Below, piece by piece: positions 9,354-18,159 of a DNA stretch of 58,487 nt (positions are counted from its first letter, which is position 1; each line of letters begins with the position of its first letter). The notes beneath the pieces were generated by a model. It was given only the letters and a program-made list of their open reading frames with translations, ran no database searches and was not told where the DNA came from. The DNA comes from Streptomyces sp. Isolate_45 (GTDB lineage Bacteria > Actinomycetota > Actinomycetes > Streptomycetales > Streptomycetaceae). A program made the translations under genes and the position numbers. The stretch is from NCBI RefSeq assembly GCF_024721315.2, contig NZ_JANFAK020000016.1, forward strand, positions 29,184-87,670, written 5' to 3'.

Positions 9354-9381
9354 CGATCCGGTGGTAGATGCACGAAGGTCG

Positions 9382-10164
9382 TCATCGCATCAGTTCACCG
9401 GCGTTGACCAGCAGCGACTGGCCGGTTATCGCCCGTGCCCGGTCGGAGGCGAGGAACGCGGCGGCGTCGGCGACGTCCCCGTCGGTGGCGAGGTCGGGCA
9501 GGGCCATCCGTTCGGTGAGTCGGGCGTGGACCTCGGCCTCGGGAACCCCTTCGGTGTGGGCGGTGAACGTGACGAACGCCTGGACGGGCGGGCCCCACAT
9601 CCACCCCGGCAGCACGGTGTTGACGCGGATCCGGTGCGGGCCGAGCTCGCGGGCCATCGAGTACATCGCGGAGGTCAGCGCGCCCTTGGACGCGGCGTAG
9701 GCGGCCTGCTGCACCTCGTTGGGGGCGGCGACGGCGGACTGGGTGCCGATGATGACGACGGAGCCGCCGTTCTCCTTCAGCGCGGGCAGGCAGGCCCGGG
9801 TCATCCGCAGGGTGCCCAGGAGGTTCACGTCGAGGATCTGTTGCCAGGTGCCGAAGTCGGCGTCCGTCAGGCCCCCGAAGTACGAGTCCCAGGCGGCGAC
9901 GTGCACCACGGCGTCGACGCCCCCGAAGCGCTCCCGGGCCAGCGCGACGAGCGCCTCGCACTGCGTCTCGTCGGTGATGTCGGTGGGGAGGAGGGCCGTG
10001 TGCCGTCCGTTGGGGTCGATCTCGGCGGCGGACTTGGCCAGGTTCGCCTCGGTCCGCGCTCCGAGGACGGCGTTCCCGCCGTCGCGCACGACGGCGGCGG
10101 CCACTTGATGGCCGAGCCCGGCCCCGACGCCGGAGACGATGACGGTCTTCCCTCGCAGCAGCAT
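9382..10164 (-). CDS. short-chain dehydrogenase/reductase
   Basis: The 260-residue product is a classical SDR: nucleotide-binding VSGVGAGLG (10-18), NVLL-type strand, catalytic Ser143, Tyr156 and Lys160 (YAASK), and a C-terminal [14 protein letters not shown]. It should oxidise or reduce an alcohol/ketone with NAD(P). GGGAG seven bases before the ATG supports the start. A perfect 15-base palindrome lies 24 bases upstream, probably the operator of a TetR-type repressor that is not in this window. It is the first gene of a possible two-gene unit with fbiC. Substrate unknown. Confidence 0.9.
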   Translation of the reverse strand: MLLRGKTVIVSGVGAGLGHQVAAAVVRDGGNAVLGARTEANLAKSAAEIDPNGRHTALLPTDITDETQCEALVALARERFGGVDAVVHVAAWDSYFGGLTDADFGTWQQILDVNLLGTLRMTRACLPALKENGGSVVIIGTQSAVAAPNEVQQAAYAASKGALTSAMYSMARELGPHRIRVNTVLPGWMWGPPVQAFVTFTAHTEGVPEAEVHARLTERMALPDLATDGDVADAAAFLASDRARAITGQSLLVNAGELMR

Positions 10165-10173
10165 GGCGCGCTC

Positions 10174-10203
10174 CCTGACGGCTCGATCTGACGGGCCGTC
10201 AGG
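10174..10203. promoter_or_regulatory. operator-like palindromes upstream of the SDR gene
   Basis: CTGACGG-G-CCGTCAG (10188-10202) is a perfect 15-base palindrome. A further CCTGACGGC at 10174-10182 pairs with GCCGTCAGG at 10195-10203. The elements lie between 10 and 40 bases upstream of the SDR start codon, a usual place for a TetR-family repressor site. Confidence 0.6.
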
Positions 10204-10385
10204 GTGGGGCGCGGGGGCGCGGATGGGAAGGTGCGCCGAAGGGGTCGCCGGGGGTTCGGGAGCGCGGCGCGTACCGGCCGGCTCCGCGGCGCGGCAAGCG
10301 GGTCAAAGGGGCGCCGGCCGTAGCGGATCGGGGCATTGGGGCGTTACCGGCAGAGATGGTGCGCCGATCCTGACCCGCCGGGCGC

Positions 10386-10425
10386 TCCAGGGCCCCCCGC
10401 CCTGGACGTCCTGGGCCACAGGACG
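10386..10425 (+). promoter_or_regulatory. two abutting hairpins in the transglycosylase leader region
   Basis: TCCAGGGC-ccccc-GCCCTGGA (10386-10406 with flanking pair) is followed directly by CGTCCTG-ggcca-CAGGACG (10407-10425). Both stems are perfect with five-base loops. They lie 135 bases upstream of the transglycosylase start, in a 395-base gap (10165-10559) that otherwise shows only the SDR operator. The c-di-AMP riboswitch consensus often found before actinobacterial wall hydrolases was not seen. Confidence 0.45.
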
Positions 10426-10559
10426 GTGAAGCCGAGACGAATGGTGCGTCATATCTCCCGGGGTGACGGCGAGTCGCGTCGGAATACCTGATAGACAGAA
10501 GAATCACGGCTCGACCGGCCGCAAACCAAAGCTGGCCGTCTTGGGGGGATCGCCGCACT

Positions 10560-12317
10560 GTGAAGCCGCTTCACCGTCATGTAGTCAACACCTCGCGCAA
10601 GGTCCTGTGCACGGCCGCCCTCGCGGCCAGCCTGACCACCGCCGCGGTCGTGACCAACCCGTCGACCGCAGGCGCGGGGGAGTCCGAACCGACGCCGGAC
10701 AGCCCGCAGGCCACCGATCGTGGCGACGCGCGGCTCGACCTGCCGCCCGCCCTCGCCGACCCGACGCCGCCGCCCGGGGCGAACGCCCCCGAGGGAGCCG
10801 GCGGCATACCCGCGACCGCCCTCGACGCCTACCAGCGCGCCGCGGTGTCGGTGGGCGCCGCCCTGCCCAACTGCAAGCTGCCCTGGGAACTGCTCGCGGG
10901 CATCGGCCGCATCGAATCCGTGCACGCCTCCGGCTACGGGCTCCAGTCCGACGGGTCCACGGAGAAGCCGATCCGCGGCCCCCGGCTCGACGGCAACGGC
11001 TTCGCGTCGATCAGGGACACCGACAAGGGCGAGTGGGACGCGGACACCGAGTACGACCGCGCCTTCGGCCCGATGCAGTTCATCCCGTCCACCTGGAAGG
11101 ACTGGAAGGCCGACGGCAACGCCGACGGCAAGCGCGACGCGAACAACATCTACGACGCGGCGCTGGGCGCGGGCCTCTACCTGTGCGCCGGCGACCGGGA
11201 CCTGTCGGACCCGGCCAAGCTCGACAAGGCGATCCTCAGCTACAACAACTCCCGCGAGTACGTGAACAACGTCCTCGGCTACATGCGGCAGTACCAGAAC
11301 GGCGCCGCCGGGGTCCCGAACCCGCCCGCCGGGAACTTCCCGACCCTGCCGACGACGGGCACGCTGCCCACCCCGCGGCCGTCGTTCCCGACGACGCCCG
11401 TCACGCCGACGACGCCCACGACCCCGACGACACCCACGACGCCGACGAAGCCCACCACTCCGACGACGCCGACGACGCCGACCACGCCGACCAAGCCCAC
11501 CGAGCCGACCAAGCCGACCCCGGCCGCGCTCGCCAAGTTGGAGAAGGCGGGCGACGTAAAGCTGGAGGCCGAGACCGGAAGCGTCTTCGGCGAGGGCGCC
11601 CGCTTCAAGGCGCTGCTCGCCGACGGCAAGCCGGCCGTCGGCCAGGCCGTCGTCATCGCCGTCGAGGCGGACACCACCGGCGGCACCCGCTTCTCCCCGC
11701 TGAACGGGTCCAGCGTGGTGGTCCGTACGGACGACCAGGGCATCGCCACCGCCCCGAAGCTCAAGGCGGGCCCGAAGGCGGGCACCTTCACCCTGCGCGT
11801 GACGGCCTACGACTCCAAGACCCAGCTCACCCTGGCCCTGGACGGCAAGGTCACCGCCAAGCCGCTCGTGCTGACCCGCGTCGACGGCACGGCCCCGGTC
11901 CGGGTCGTGACCGGCACCGCGGTGAAGGGCGTGCAGTTCCTCGCCACCGTCGGGGACGAGCCCGTTGCCGGTACGCAGCTCACCGCGGCCCTGGTCGAGA
12001 AGGAAGCGGGCGCCTGGGTGCCCGTCGACCCGACGAAGGCGAAGGGTCCGTACTTCGCGGGCGAGGCCGGCAAGAAGCTGTTCGCGCTGGAGCTGCCGAA
12101 GACCGGCGCCGACGGCAAGACCGTCCTGCCGGAACTGCTCACCACGGACGTGGCCCCGGGCACCTACCACCTGCGCCTGATCACGCCCGAGAAGACGTTC
12201 CTGATCCTGGAGATCGTGGTCGCCGCCAAGGCGGAGACCACGCCCACGCCGGAGGTCCCGCCGGCGACGGGCACCAACCCCGCCCCGGTCACCTCCGGAA
12301 CGGCCCCCAGGACCTGA
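10560..12317 (+). CDS. secreted lytic transglycosylase with Thr-Pro linker
   Basis: The 585-residue product has a signal peptide (about 1-40), an SLT_2/MltB-type transglycosylase domain (about 85-250; LLAGIGRIES with catalytic Glu119, AFGPMQFIPSTW, NADGKRDANNIYDAALGAG, ILSYNNS), a (TPT)n linker with interspersed Lys (near 285-320), and two beta-sandwich modules resembling bacterial Ig-like domains (FKALLADGKPAVGQAV, VDGTAPVRVVTGT). It should cleave peptidoglycan glycan strands outside the cell, with the linker crossing the wall. GGGGGG eleven bases before the GTG at 10560 supports the start. It is followed by a strong terminator. Confidence 0.9.
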   Translation: MKPLHRHVVNTSRKVLCTAALAASLTTAAVVTNPSTAGAGESEPTPDSPQATDRGDARLDLPPALADPTPPPGANAPEGAGGIPATALDAYQRAAVSVGAALPNCKLPWELLAGIGRIESVHASGYGLQSDGSTEKPIRGPRLDGNGFASIRDTDKGEWDADTEYDRAFGPMQFIPSTWKDWKADGNADGKRDANNIYDAALGAGLYLCAGDRDLSDPAKLDKAILSYNNSREYVNNVLGYMRQYQNGAAGVPNPPAGNFPTLPTTGTLPTPRPSFPTTPVTPTTPTTPTTPTTPTKPTTPTTPTTPTTPTKPTEPTKPTPAALAKLEKAGDVKLEAETGSVFGEGARFKALLADGKPAVGQAVVIAVEADTTGGTRFSPLNGSSVVVRTDDQGIATAPKLKAGPKAGTFTLRVTAYDSKTQLTLALDGKVTAKPLVLTRVDGTAPVRVVTGTAVKGVQFLATVGDEPVAGTQLTAALVEKEAGAWVPVDPTKAKGPYFAGEAGKKLFALELPKTGADGKTVLPELLTTDVAPGTYHLRLITPEKTFLILEIVVAAKAETTPTPEVPPATGTNPAPVTSGTAPRT

Positions 12318-12342
12318 TCCGGGGCGCTGCCCGAACGTACAG

Positions 12343-12390
12343 AAGGCCGCCGGCCGGTCACCGTTCCCACGGTGACCGGCCGGCGGCCTT
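12343..12390 (+). terminator. rho-independent terminator of the transglycosylase gene
   Basis: A perfect 22-bp stem (AAGGCCGCCGGCCGGTCACC... at 12343-12364 with 12369-12390) and a TCCC loop are followed by TCCCCTTTCC. It ends the plus-strand gene 26 bases after its stop. Confidence 0.9.
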
Positions 12391-12422
12391 TCCCCTTTCC
12401 TCCGCCCGACAGGGGGAAAGGC

Positions 12423-12466
12423 AGGAGCCCCGCCACCTCCGCTCGCACGGAGGAGGCAGGGCTCCT
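12423..12466 (-). terminator. terminator of the cold-shock gene
   Basis: AGGAGCCC...GGGCTCCT with an inner ACCTCCG/CGGAGG stem forms a long hairpin about 43 bases after the cold-shock gene stop on the minus strand. The two terminators are back to back between convergent genes. Confidence 0.8.
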
Positions 12467-12508
12467 TGGGTACTGCTTAATCCAACCGCGATCCGGTCGG
12501 CCAGGCGA

Positions 12509-12712
12509 CTAGGCCGGGATAACGTTCTCCGCCTGCGGGCCCTTCGGACCCTGCGTGACGTCGAAGGTCACCTGCTGGTTCTCCTCCAGGGAGCGGAAGC
12601 CAGAGGCGTTGATCGCGGAGTAGTGGACGAAGACATCCGGGCCGCCGCCGTCCTGGGCGATGAAGCCGAAGCCCTTTTCAGCGTTGAACCACTTCACGGT
12701 TCCGGTAGCCAT
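12509..12712 (-). CDS. cold-shock domain protein
   Basis: The 67-residue product is a single cold-shock domain, with RNP1 KGFGFIAQD and RNP2 VFVHYSAI, and the usual start [18 protein letters not shown]. It binds single-stranded RNA/DNA as a chaperone. AGGAGGG four to five bases before the ATG at 12712 fixes the start; longer in-frame readings are leader. A leader of at least 100 bases carries a perfect hairpin (12780-12805). Streptomyces has several paralogues, so the exact orthologue is not assigned. Confidence 0.95.
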   Translation of the reverse strand: MATGTVKWFNAEKGFGFIAQDGGGPDVFVHYSAINASGFRSLEENQQVTFDVTQGPKGPQAENVIPA

Positions 12713-12779
12713 GAGCCCTCCTATGGGCCAAAGGGTCGCCCTGCTCCAGAACCTGCTAAGAAGTCTGAAAACTACAAAA

Positions 12780-12805
12780 GCCTGCGGGTCACATTCTCCG
12801 CAGGC
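12780..12805 (-). promoter_or_regulatory. hairpin in the cold-shock gene leader
   Basis: GCCTGCGG-(10 bases)-CCGCAGGC is a perfect 8-bp stem about 70 bases upstream of the cold-shock start codon. Cold-shock genes often have structured leaders that control translation; that this one does is an inference. Confidence 0.4.
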
Positions 12806-12937
12806 CTCGTACTGCAAGGGAAACCAAACTGCAACTTGCGTCGAGCCTAGCACGCACCCTGCGGCGGAGACCAGAGGGAAAGATCACGTCACCCGGACGT
12901 TTGAGACCCGCGCGATCGCTGACGGAGAGCCGGGCGC

Positions 12938-13807
<870 letters not shown>

Positions 13808-13833
13808 GGTCGGGCGGGTTATCCCCGGGGCGG

Positions 13834-13847
13834 TTCCGCTTGCGGAA
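13834..13847. promoter_or_regulatory. TTCCGC-TT-GCGGAA palindrome
   Basis: A perfect inverted repeat with two-base centre lies 27 bases after mqnA and about 195 before the kinase start. It could be an operator of the kinase promoter or a weak hairpin; nothing distinguishes these. The rest of the 234-base gap shows no gene. Confidence 0.3.
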
Positions 13848-14041
13848 AGTGAATGCGCGGTTTCCCGGGAATTCGTTCCCCATTCGCCCTCGTGTACCGC
13901 AAACGGACGGGCGAAGCGGAATGCATGCATTTGCCGGGGGTTCGGGAGCGGCCTCGCCGGCGGCCCACCGCGGGTGAGGCCGAAGCCCTAAGGTGCTGTG
14001 GTGTTCAGGTGACATCACACAGCGCGGGGGACGGGGAAGCG

Positions 14042-15847
14042 ATGCAGCCGCTCGAAGCCGGTGAACCGCGGACGATCGGGGCGTACCGGCTGCTCGGCCG
14101 GCTCGGTGCGGGCGGCATGGGCCGCGTCTACCTGGGGCGCAGCGCGGGCGGCCGGACCGTGGCGGTGAAGATCGTGCACCCGCACTTCGCCTCGGACGAG
14201 GAGTTCCGGGCCCGGTTCCGCCGTGAGGTGGAGGCCGCGCGCCGGGTCGGCGGGGAGTGGACGGCGCCGGTGCTGGACGCCGACCCGGAGGCGGCCGTGC
14301 CGTGGGTGGCGACGGGTTATGTGGCGGGCCCTTCCCTGGACCGGGCCGTGGCGGGGCACGGGCCGCTGCCGGGGTCCGCGGTGCGGGCCGTCGGCGCGGG
14401 GCTGGCGCGGGCCCTGGTCGCGGTGCACGCGCTGGGCCTCGTCCACCGGGACGTCAAGCCGTCGAACGTGATGCTGACCCTCGACGGGCCCCGGCTGATC
14501 GACTTCGGGATCGCGCGGGCCACGGACGGCACGGCCTCGCTGACCTCGACCGGGGTGTCCGTCGGCTCGCCGGGCTACATGTCGCCCGAGCAGATCCTCG
14601 GAAAGGGCATCACGGCGGCGGCGGACGTGTTCTCGCTGGGCGCGGTCCTGGCCTTCGCGGCGACCGGCCGGCCGCCTTTCAGCGGCGACAACTCGGCCAC
14701 GCTCCTCTACAAGGTGGTGCACGAGCCGCCGGAGCTCGACGGGATCCCGGCCGGGGAGCTGCGCACGCTGATCGAGTCCTGCCTGGCCAAGGCGGCGTCC
14801 GAGCGGCCCGCGCCCGAGGACCTGGTGGTGGCCCTGGGCGGCGCGTTGGGCGCCCCGGGGTGGCTGCCGGCCCCGCTGGTGGAGGAGGCGAGCCGGGCGG
14901 CCGTCGCCCTGCTGGACCTGGACGCCGACCATGCCGGGGCCGCCGGGCCCGGGAACCCCGGGCAGGAGGCCGGTTCCGGGCCGGTGCCGTGGACGTCGGC
15001 CTCCTCCGGGCCGGCCGTCGGCTTCGGGGCGCCGGACCCCTCCTACGGCGGCGGGCTCCCCGGCCCCGGGGCCACGGGGGGTTCTCCGTACTCCGCCCAG
15101 GCGGGCCCGTACGGGTCCTTCGGCGCGGGCGGCACACCGCACGCCGCCCCGACGGGGACGGCGGGCGGCGGCGGGACCGGCGCCGGTGGTGGCGTGCCCG
15201 GACCGAGGGCGGCTTCCGACGGGCGCCGGGTCACGGTGACCGCGGCCGGGCGGCGCTTCAGCTGCACCGTCGTCGTCGCGGCGGCGGCCGTCCTGGCGGC
15301 GGTGTCCGGCGGGCTGTACGGGATGGGGCTGTTCCCGGGCGGCGGCGAGGGCCGGGACTCCGCGAGCAGCGGCCCCCGCCCCTCGGAGTCCGCGCCGGCG
15401 GACACGGCCCCGGGGGCGTCCTCGCCGGCCACCACGCCCTCGGCCGGTCCGTCCGGGGGCGGCTCGGCCGCGCCGAAGGGGACGCGGGGCGACGTCCCGA
15501 AGGAACTGATCGGGACCTGGAAGGGGACGGTCACGACCGCCCGCATGGGCGTCCCGAGCGAGTTCGAGATCACCATCAAGGGCGGCAAGGTCGGCGACGT
15601 CGTCGCCCGCGACAAGTCGGTCGTCGAACTCCTCGGCACCGACTGCGGCGGCGACTGGAAACTGACGTCGGCCACCGACCGTTCGCTCGTCCTGGACACC
15701 TCGGGCGGCCCGAACCCGGCCCCCGGCATCTGCTCCAACGGCTCCGCCGACGAACGGTTCGCCCTCAACGCGAACGGAACCCTGCACTACACGTCGGGCG
15801 ACCGGGCCGCCGGGAACCCGGAGGGCGACCTCACGCGCGGCCCCTGA
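14042..15847 (+). CDS. membrane Ser/Thr protein kinase
   Basis: The 601-residue product has a complete kinase domain (glycine loop GAGGMG, Lys43, HRDVKPSN with Asp137, DFG at 154-156, SPEQ), a Gly/Pro-rich intracellular linker of about 110 residues, one membrane segment near 406-430, a Ser/Pro/Ala linker and an outer domain of about 115 residues beginning ELIGTWKGTVTT with two Cys (GTDCGG, GICSNG). The outer domain is a small beta-rich module starting with a GTW strand, found in other Streptomyces kinases; its ligand is unknown. GGGGAA five bases before the ATG at 14042 supports the start. N-terminal half is closely similar to the kinase at 2469, so they are paralogues with exchanged sensor domains. 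Confidence 0.93.
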   Translation: MQPLEAGEPRTIGAYRLLGRLGAGGMGRVYLGRSAGGRTVAVKIVHPHFASDEEFRARFRREVEAARRVGGEWTAPVLDADPEAAVPWVATGYVAGPSLDRAVAGHGPLPGSAVRAVGAGLARALVAVHALGLVHRDVKPSNVMLTLDGPRLIDFGIARATDGTASLTSTGVSVGSPGYMSPEQILGKGITAAADVFSLGAVLAFAATGRPPFSGDNSATLLYKVVHEPPELDGIPAGELRTLIESCLAKAASERPAPEDLVVALGGALGAPGWLPAPLVEEASRAAVALLDLDADHAGAAGPGNPGQEAGSGPVPWTSASSGPAVGFGAPDPSYGGGLPGPGATGGSPYSAQAGPYGSFGAGGTPHAAPTGTAGGGGTGAGGGVPGPRAASDGRRVTVTAAGRRFSCTVVVAAAAVLAAVSGGLYGMGLFPGGGEGRDSASSGPRPSESAPADTAPGASSPATTPSAGPSGGGSAAPKGTRGDVPKELIGTWKGTVTTARMGVPSEFEITIKGGKVGDVVARDKSVVELLGTDCGGDWKLTSATDRSLVLDTSGGPNPAPGICSNGSADERFALNANGTLHYTSGDRAAGNPEGDLTRGP

Positions 15848-15953
15848 CCGGCGGGTGCCGGTGTCGGCCCCGGCCCCTGAAAACCGCGCACCGGCCCTGG
15901 CGTACGCTGGATCGGTCCGGACCCTTGACACACCGCCGAAAGGTGACGCACCG

Positions 15954-17153
15954 GTGACCGACCAGGCCGCTCTCCAGTCTGTCCTCGACCGTGCCGCCGC
16001 AGGGGGCCGGATCACTCGGGAAGAGGCCCTCGACCTCTACCGGCACGCCCCGTTGCACGCGCTCGGCCAGGCCGCCGACGCCGCACGCCGGCTGCGCTAC
16101 GCCGGTACGGAGCACATCGCGACGTACATCATCGAGCGCAACATCAACTACACCAACGTGTGCGTCACGGCGTGCAAGTTCTGCGCCTTCTACGCGGCGC
16201 CCAAGGACAAGAAGAAGGGCTGGTCCCGGGACCTCGACGACATCCTGCGCCGCTGCGCGGAGACCGTGGAGCTCGGCGGCACCCAGATCATGTTCCAGGG
16301 CGGCCACCACCCGGACTACGGCGTCGAGTACTACGAGCACCACTTCGGGGCCATCAAGAAGGAATTCCCGCAGCTGGTCATCCACTCCCTCGGCGCGTCC
16401 GAGGTCGAGCACATGGCCCGCATCTCGGGCGTCTCGGCGGAGGAGGCCATCCAGCGGATCCACGCCGCCGGCCTGGACTCCTTCGCGGGAGCCGGCGCGG
16501 AACTGTTGCCCGCCCGCCCCCGCAAGGCGATCGCCCCGCTGAAGGAGTCCGGCGAGCGCTGGCTGGAGATCATGGAGATCGCCCACCGGCTGGGCGTGGA
16601 GTCCACCTCCACGATGCTGATGGGCACCGGCGAGACCAACGCCGAGCGCATCGAGCACATCGCGATGATCCGGGACACGCAGGACCGCACGGGCGGCTTC
16701 CGCGCGTTCATCCCGTACACCTACCAGCCCGAGAACAACCACCTCAAGGGCCGCACCCAGGCGACGGTCTTCGAGTACCTGCGCATGATCGCCATCGCGC
16801 GGCTGTTCCTCGACAACGTCGCCCACATCCAGGGTTCCTGGCTCACCGTCGGCAAAGAGGCGGGCCAGCTCTCCCTGCACTACGGCGCCGACGACCTCGG
16901 CTCGATCATGCTGGAGGAGAACGTCGTCTCCTCGGCCGGTGCCAAGCACCGCTCGAACCGCCAGGAGATCATCGACCTGATCCGCAAGGCGGGCCGCACC
17001 CCGGCGCAGCGCGCGACGACGTACGAGCACCTCCTCGTGCACGACGACCCGGCGAACGACCCCGTCGACGACCGCGTCGCCTCGCACATCTCCTCGATCG
17101 CCATCGAGGGCGGCACCGCGCACCCCGAGCTGAAGCTCATCTCCTCGAACTGA
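15954..17153 (+). CDS. mqnC: cyclic dehypoxanthinyl futalosine synthase
   Basis: The 399-residue product is the radical-SAM enzyme that cyclises dehypoxanthinyl futalosine in the futalosine menaquinone pathway. The radical-SAM triad is CVTACKFC (Cys70, 74, 77), preceded by ERNINYTNV; QGGHHPDYG and FIPYTYQPENN are typical of MqnC. The GTG at 15954 gives the conserved MTDQ-type start, with AAAGGTG about ten bases upstream. The next gene begins 19 bases after the stop and is probably co-transcribed. Cytoplasmic. Confidence 0.95.
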   Translation: MTDQAALQSVLDRAAAGGRITREEALDLYRHAPLHALGQAADAARRLRYAGTEHIATYIIERNINYTNVCVTACKFCAFYAAPKDKKKGWSRDLDDILRRCAETVELGGTQIMFQGGHHPDYGVEYYEHHFGAIKKEFPQLVIHSLGASEVEHMARISGVSAEEAIQRIHAAGLDSFAGAGAELLPARPRKAIAPLKESGERWLEIMEIAHRLGVESTSTMLMGTGETNAERIEHIAMIRDTQDRTGGFRAFIPYTYQPENNHLKGRTQATVFEYLRMIAIARLFLDNVAHIQGSWLTVGKEAGQLSLHYGADDLGSIMLEENVVSSAGAKHRSNRQEIIDLIRKAGRTPAQRATTYEHLLVHDDPANDPVDDRVASHISSIAIEGGTAHPELKLISSN

Positions 17154-17172
17154 CGGCGGGGACCGACGCCCG

Positions 17173-17817
17173 ATGCTGACGCTGCACACCGCCGAACTCC
17201 TCGTCACCGGTGCGGGGTCGACGCCGCTGGAGGGCGGCGCCGTCCTCGTCGACGGCGACCGGATCGTCCGCGCGGGCCCGTTCGCGGAGCTCGCCGCGGA
17301 CGCTCCGCACGCCCGGGTGCGCCGCTGGCCCGGCGTGCTGACGCCGGGACTGCTGGCGCGCGGCGCGGACGAGTTGCTGGAGCGGACGTACTACCCGGAC
17401 GACCCGTACGAGATCACCGAGCTCGGCGCGGATCCGATCACCGGACGGGACGCCCTCGACGCGCTGAGGATGACCGAGGCCCGCTGGGGCAACAGCGCCC
17501 GCCGCGGCACGCAGAAGCTGCTCGCGCGCGGAGTGGTGGCGGTCGCCGGGCGGTTCACCGTCGGATCGGTGCGCACCGCGGTGGTCCGCTCGGGTCTCGC
17601 CGTGCTGCCGCCCGTCCCCTACGAGGGGCGGCCGGCGCTGGATCCGTTCGCCGGGCGGGAGAGCGCCGAGGACGCCTTCCACGGGGTCCTGGCGGTCGGC
17701 GCCCCGGCCCGGTTCGCGGTGTTCGCCGTGCCGTCCCCGGAGGACCTCCAGGCACTCGGCGCGGGCACCTGCGTGGCCACCGTCATCGGGGGTCGTCTGC
17801 TGCACCGGCGTCGCTGA
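17173..17817 (+). CDS. amidohydrolase remnant (imidazolonepropionase-like domain)
   Basis: The 214-residue product has the N-terminal beta-sandwich of amidohydrolases (LHTAELLVTGAGSTPLEGGAVLVDGDRIVRAG) and the PGLL turn where the barrel normally starts, but the H-x-H metal motif that should follow (as in PGLVDAHTH) is absent, replaced by ARGADELLER. The later barrel metal ligands are absent too, and the C-terminus returns to the sandwich (VGAPARFAVFAV, CVATVIGGRLLHRR). It cannot be a normal zinc hydrolase. Its place 19 bases after mqnC suggests a link with menaquinone or futalosine chemistry, perhaps as a decayed or binding-only relative of aminodeoxyfutalosine deaminase; that is inference. 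Its last 35 bases overlap the opposite-strand regulator. Confidence 0.7.
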   Translation: MLTLHTAELLVTGAGSTPLEGGAVLVDGDRIVRAGPFAELAADAPHARVRRWPGVLTPGLLARGADELLERTYYPDDPYEITELGADPITGRDALDALRMTEARWGNSARRGTQKLLARGVVAVAGRFTVGSVRTAVVRSGLAVLPPVPYEGRPALDPFAGRESAEDAFHGVLAVGAPARFAVFAVPSPEDLQALGAGTCVATVIGGRLLHRRR

Positions 17818-18127
17818 GCGGGGTGGGGTCGGCGGTCGGGACGTCGCCCGGCCGCGGGGGCTCCTGGAGCCGTCGGCCGTCGCGGGCGAGGGCGGCCAGC
17901 AGGCAGGCCTGGAGGCGGCTGACGCCGCCGAGCTTGGCCCGTATGTTGCCCACGTGGAACTTGACGGTGCTGACCGACAGTTGGAGTTCGGCGGCGAGTT
18001 CCGTGTTCGAGGCGCCCGTCGCCAGGAGCAGGAACACCGCCGACTCCTGGTCCGTCAGCCGCACCCGGGGCGGCCCGGCCCCGTACGACGGGAACCAGGC
18101 GGGGACGCTGAAGCTGACGACGCGCAC
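17783..18127 (-). CDS. small LuxR/GerE-type DNA-binding protein
   Basis: The 114-residue product is little more than a GerE helix-turn-helix (VRLTDQESAVFLLLATGASN through LQLSVSTVKFHVGNIRAKLG, about 22-75) with a short N-terminus and an unstructured acidic tail. No receiver or ligand domain is present. AGGAG nine bases before the GTG at 18127 supports the start. Its 3' end overlaps the amidohydrolase remnant by 35 bases in convergent orientation. Target genes unknown. Confidence 0.8.
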   Translation of the reverse strand: MRVVSFSVPAWFPSYGAGPPRVRLTDQESAVFLLLATGASNTELAAELQLSVSTVKFHVGNIRAKLGGVSRLQACLLAALARDGRRLQEPPRPGDVPTADPTPLSDAGAADDPR

Positions 18128-18159
18128 GGTTCCCGCTCCTCACCCCGGACACTCCTGTG

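Noticed and set aside
10165..10559. c-di-AMP (ydaO-type) riboswitch before the transglycosylase gene
   Set aside because: Expected by gene type, but I could not find the conserved core; only two simple hairpins are visible.
11390..11520. Short repeats resembling a CRISPR array
   Set aside because: They are in-frame codons of the Thr-Pro linker of the transglycosylase with no spacers. No CRISPR or cas gene is seen anywhere.
15925..15930. TTGACA before mqnC as a -35 box
   Set aside because: No -10-like hexamer 16-19 bases downstream; TACGCT at 15902 points to an earlier start, not a promoter using this box.
17173..17817. Active aminodeoxyfutalosine deaminase (MqnX)
   Set aside because: No HxH or other metal ligands and about half the usual length.
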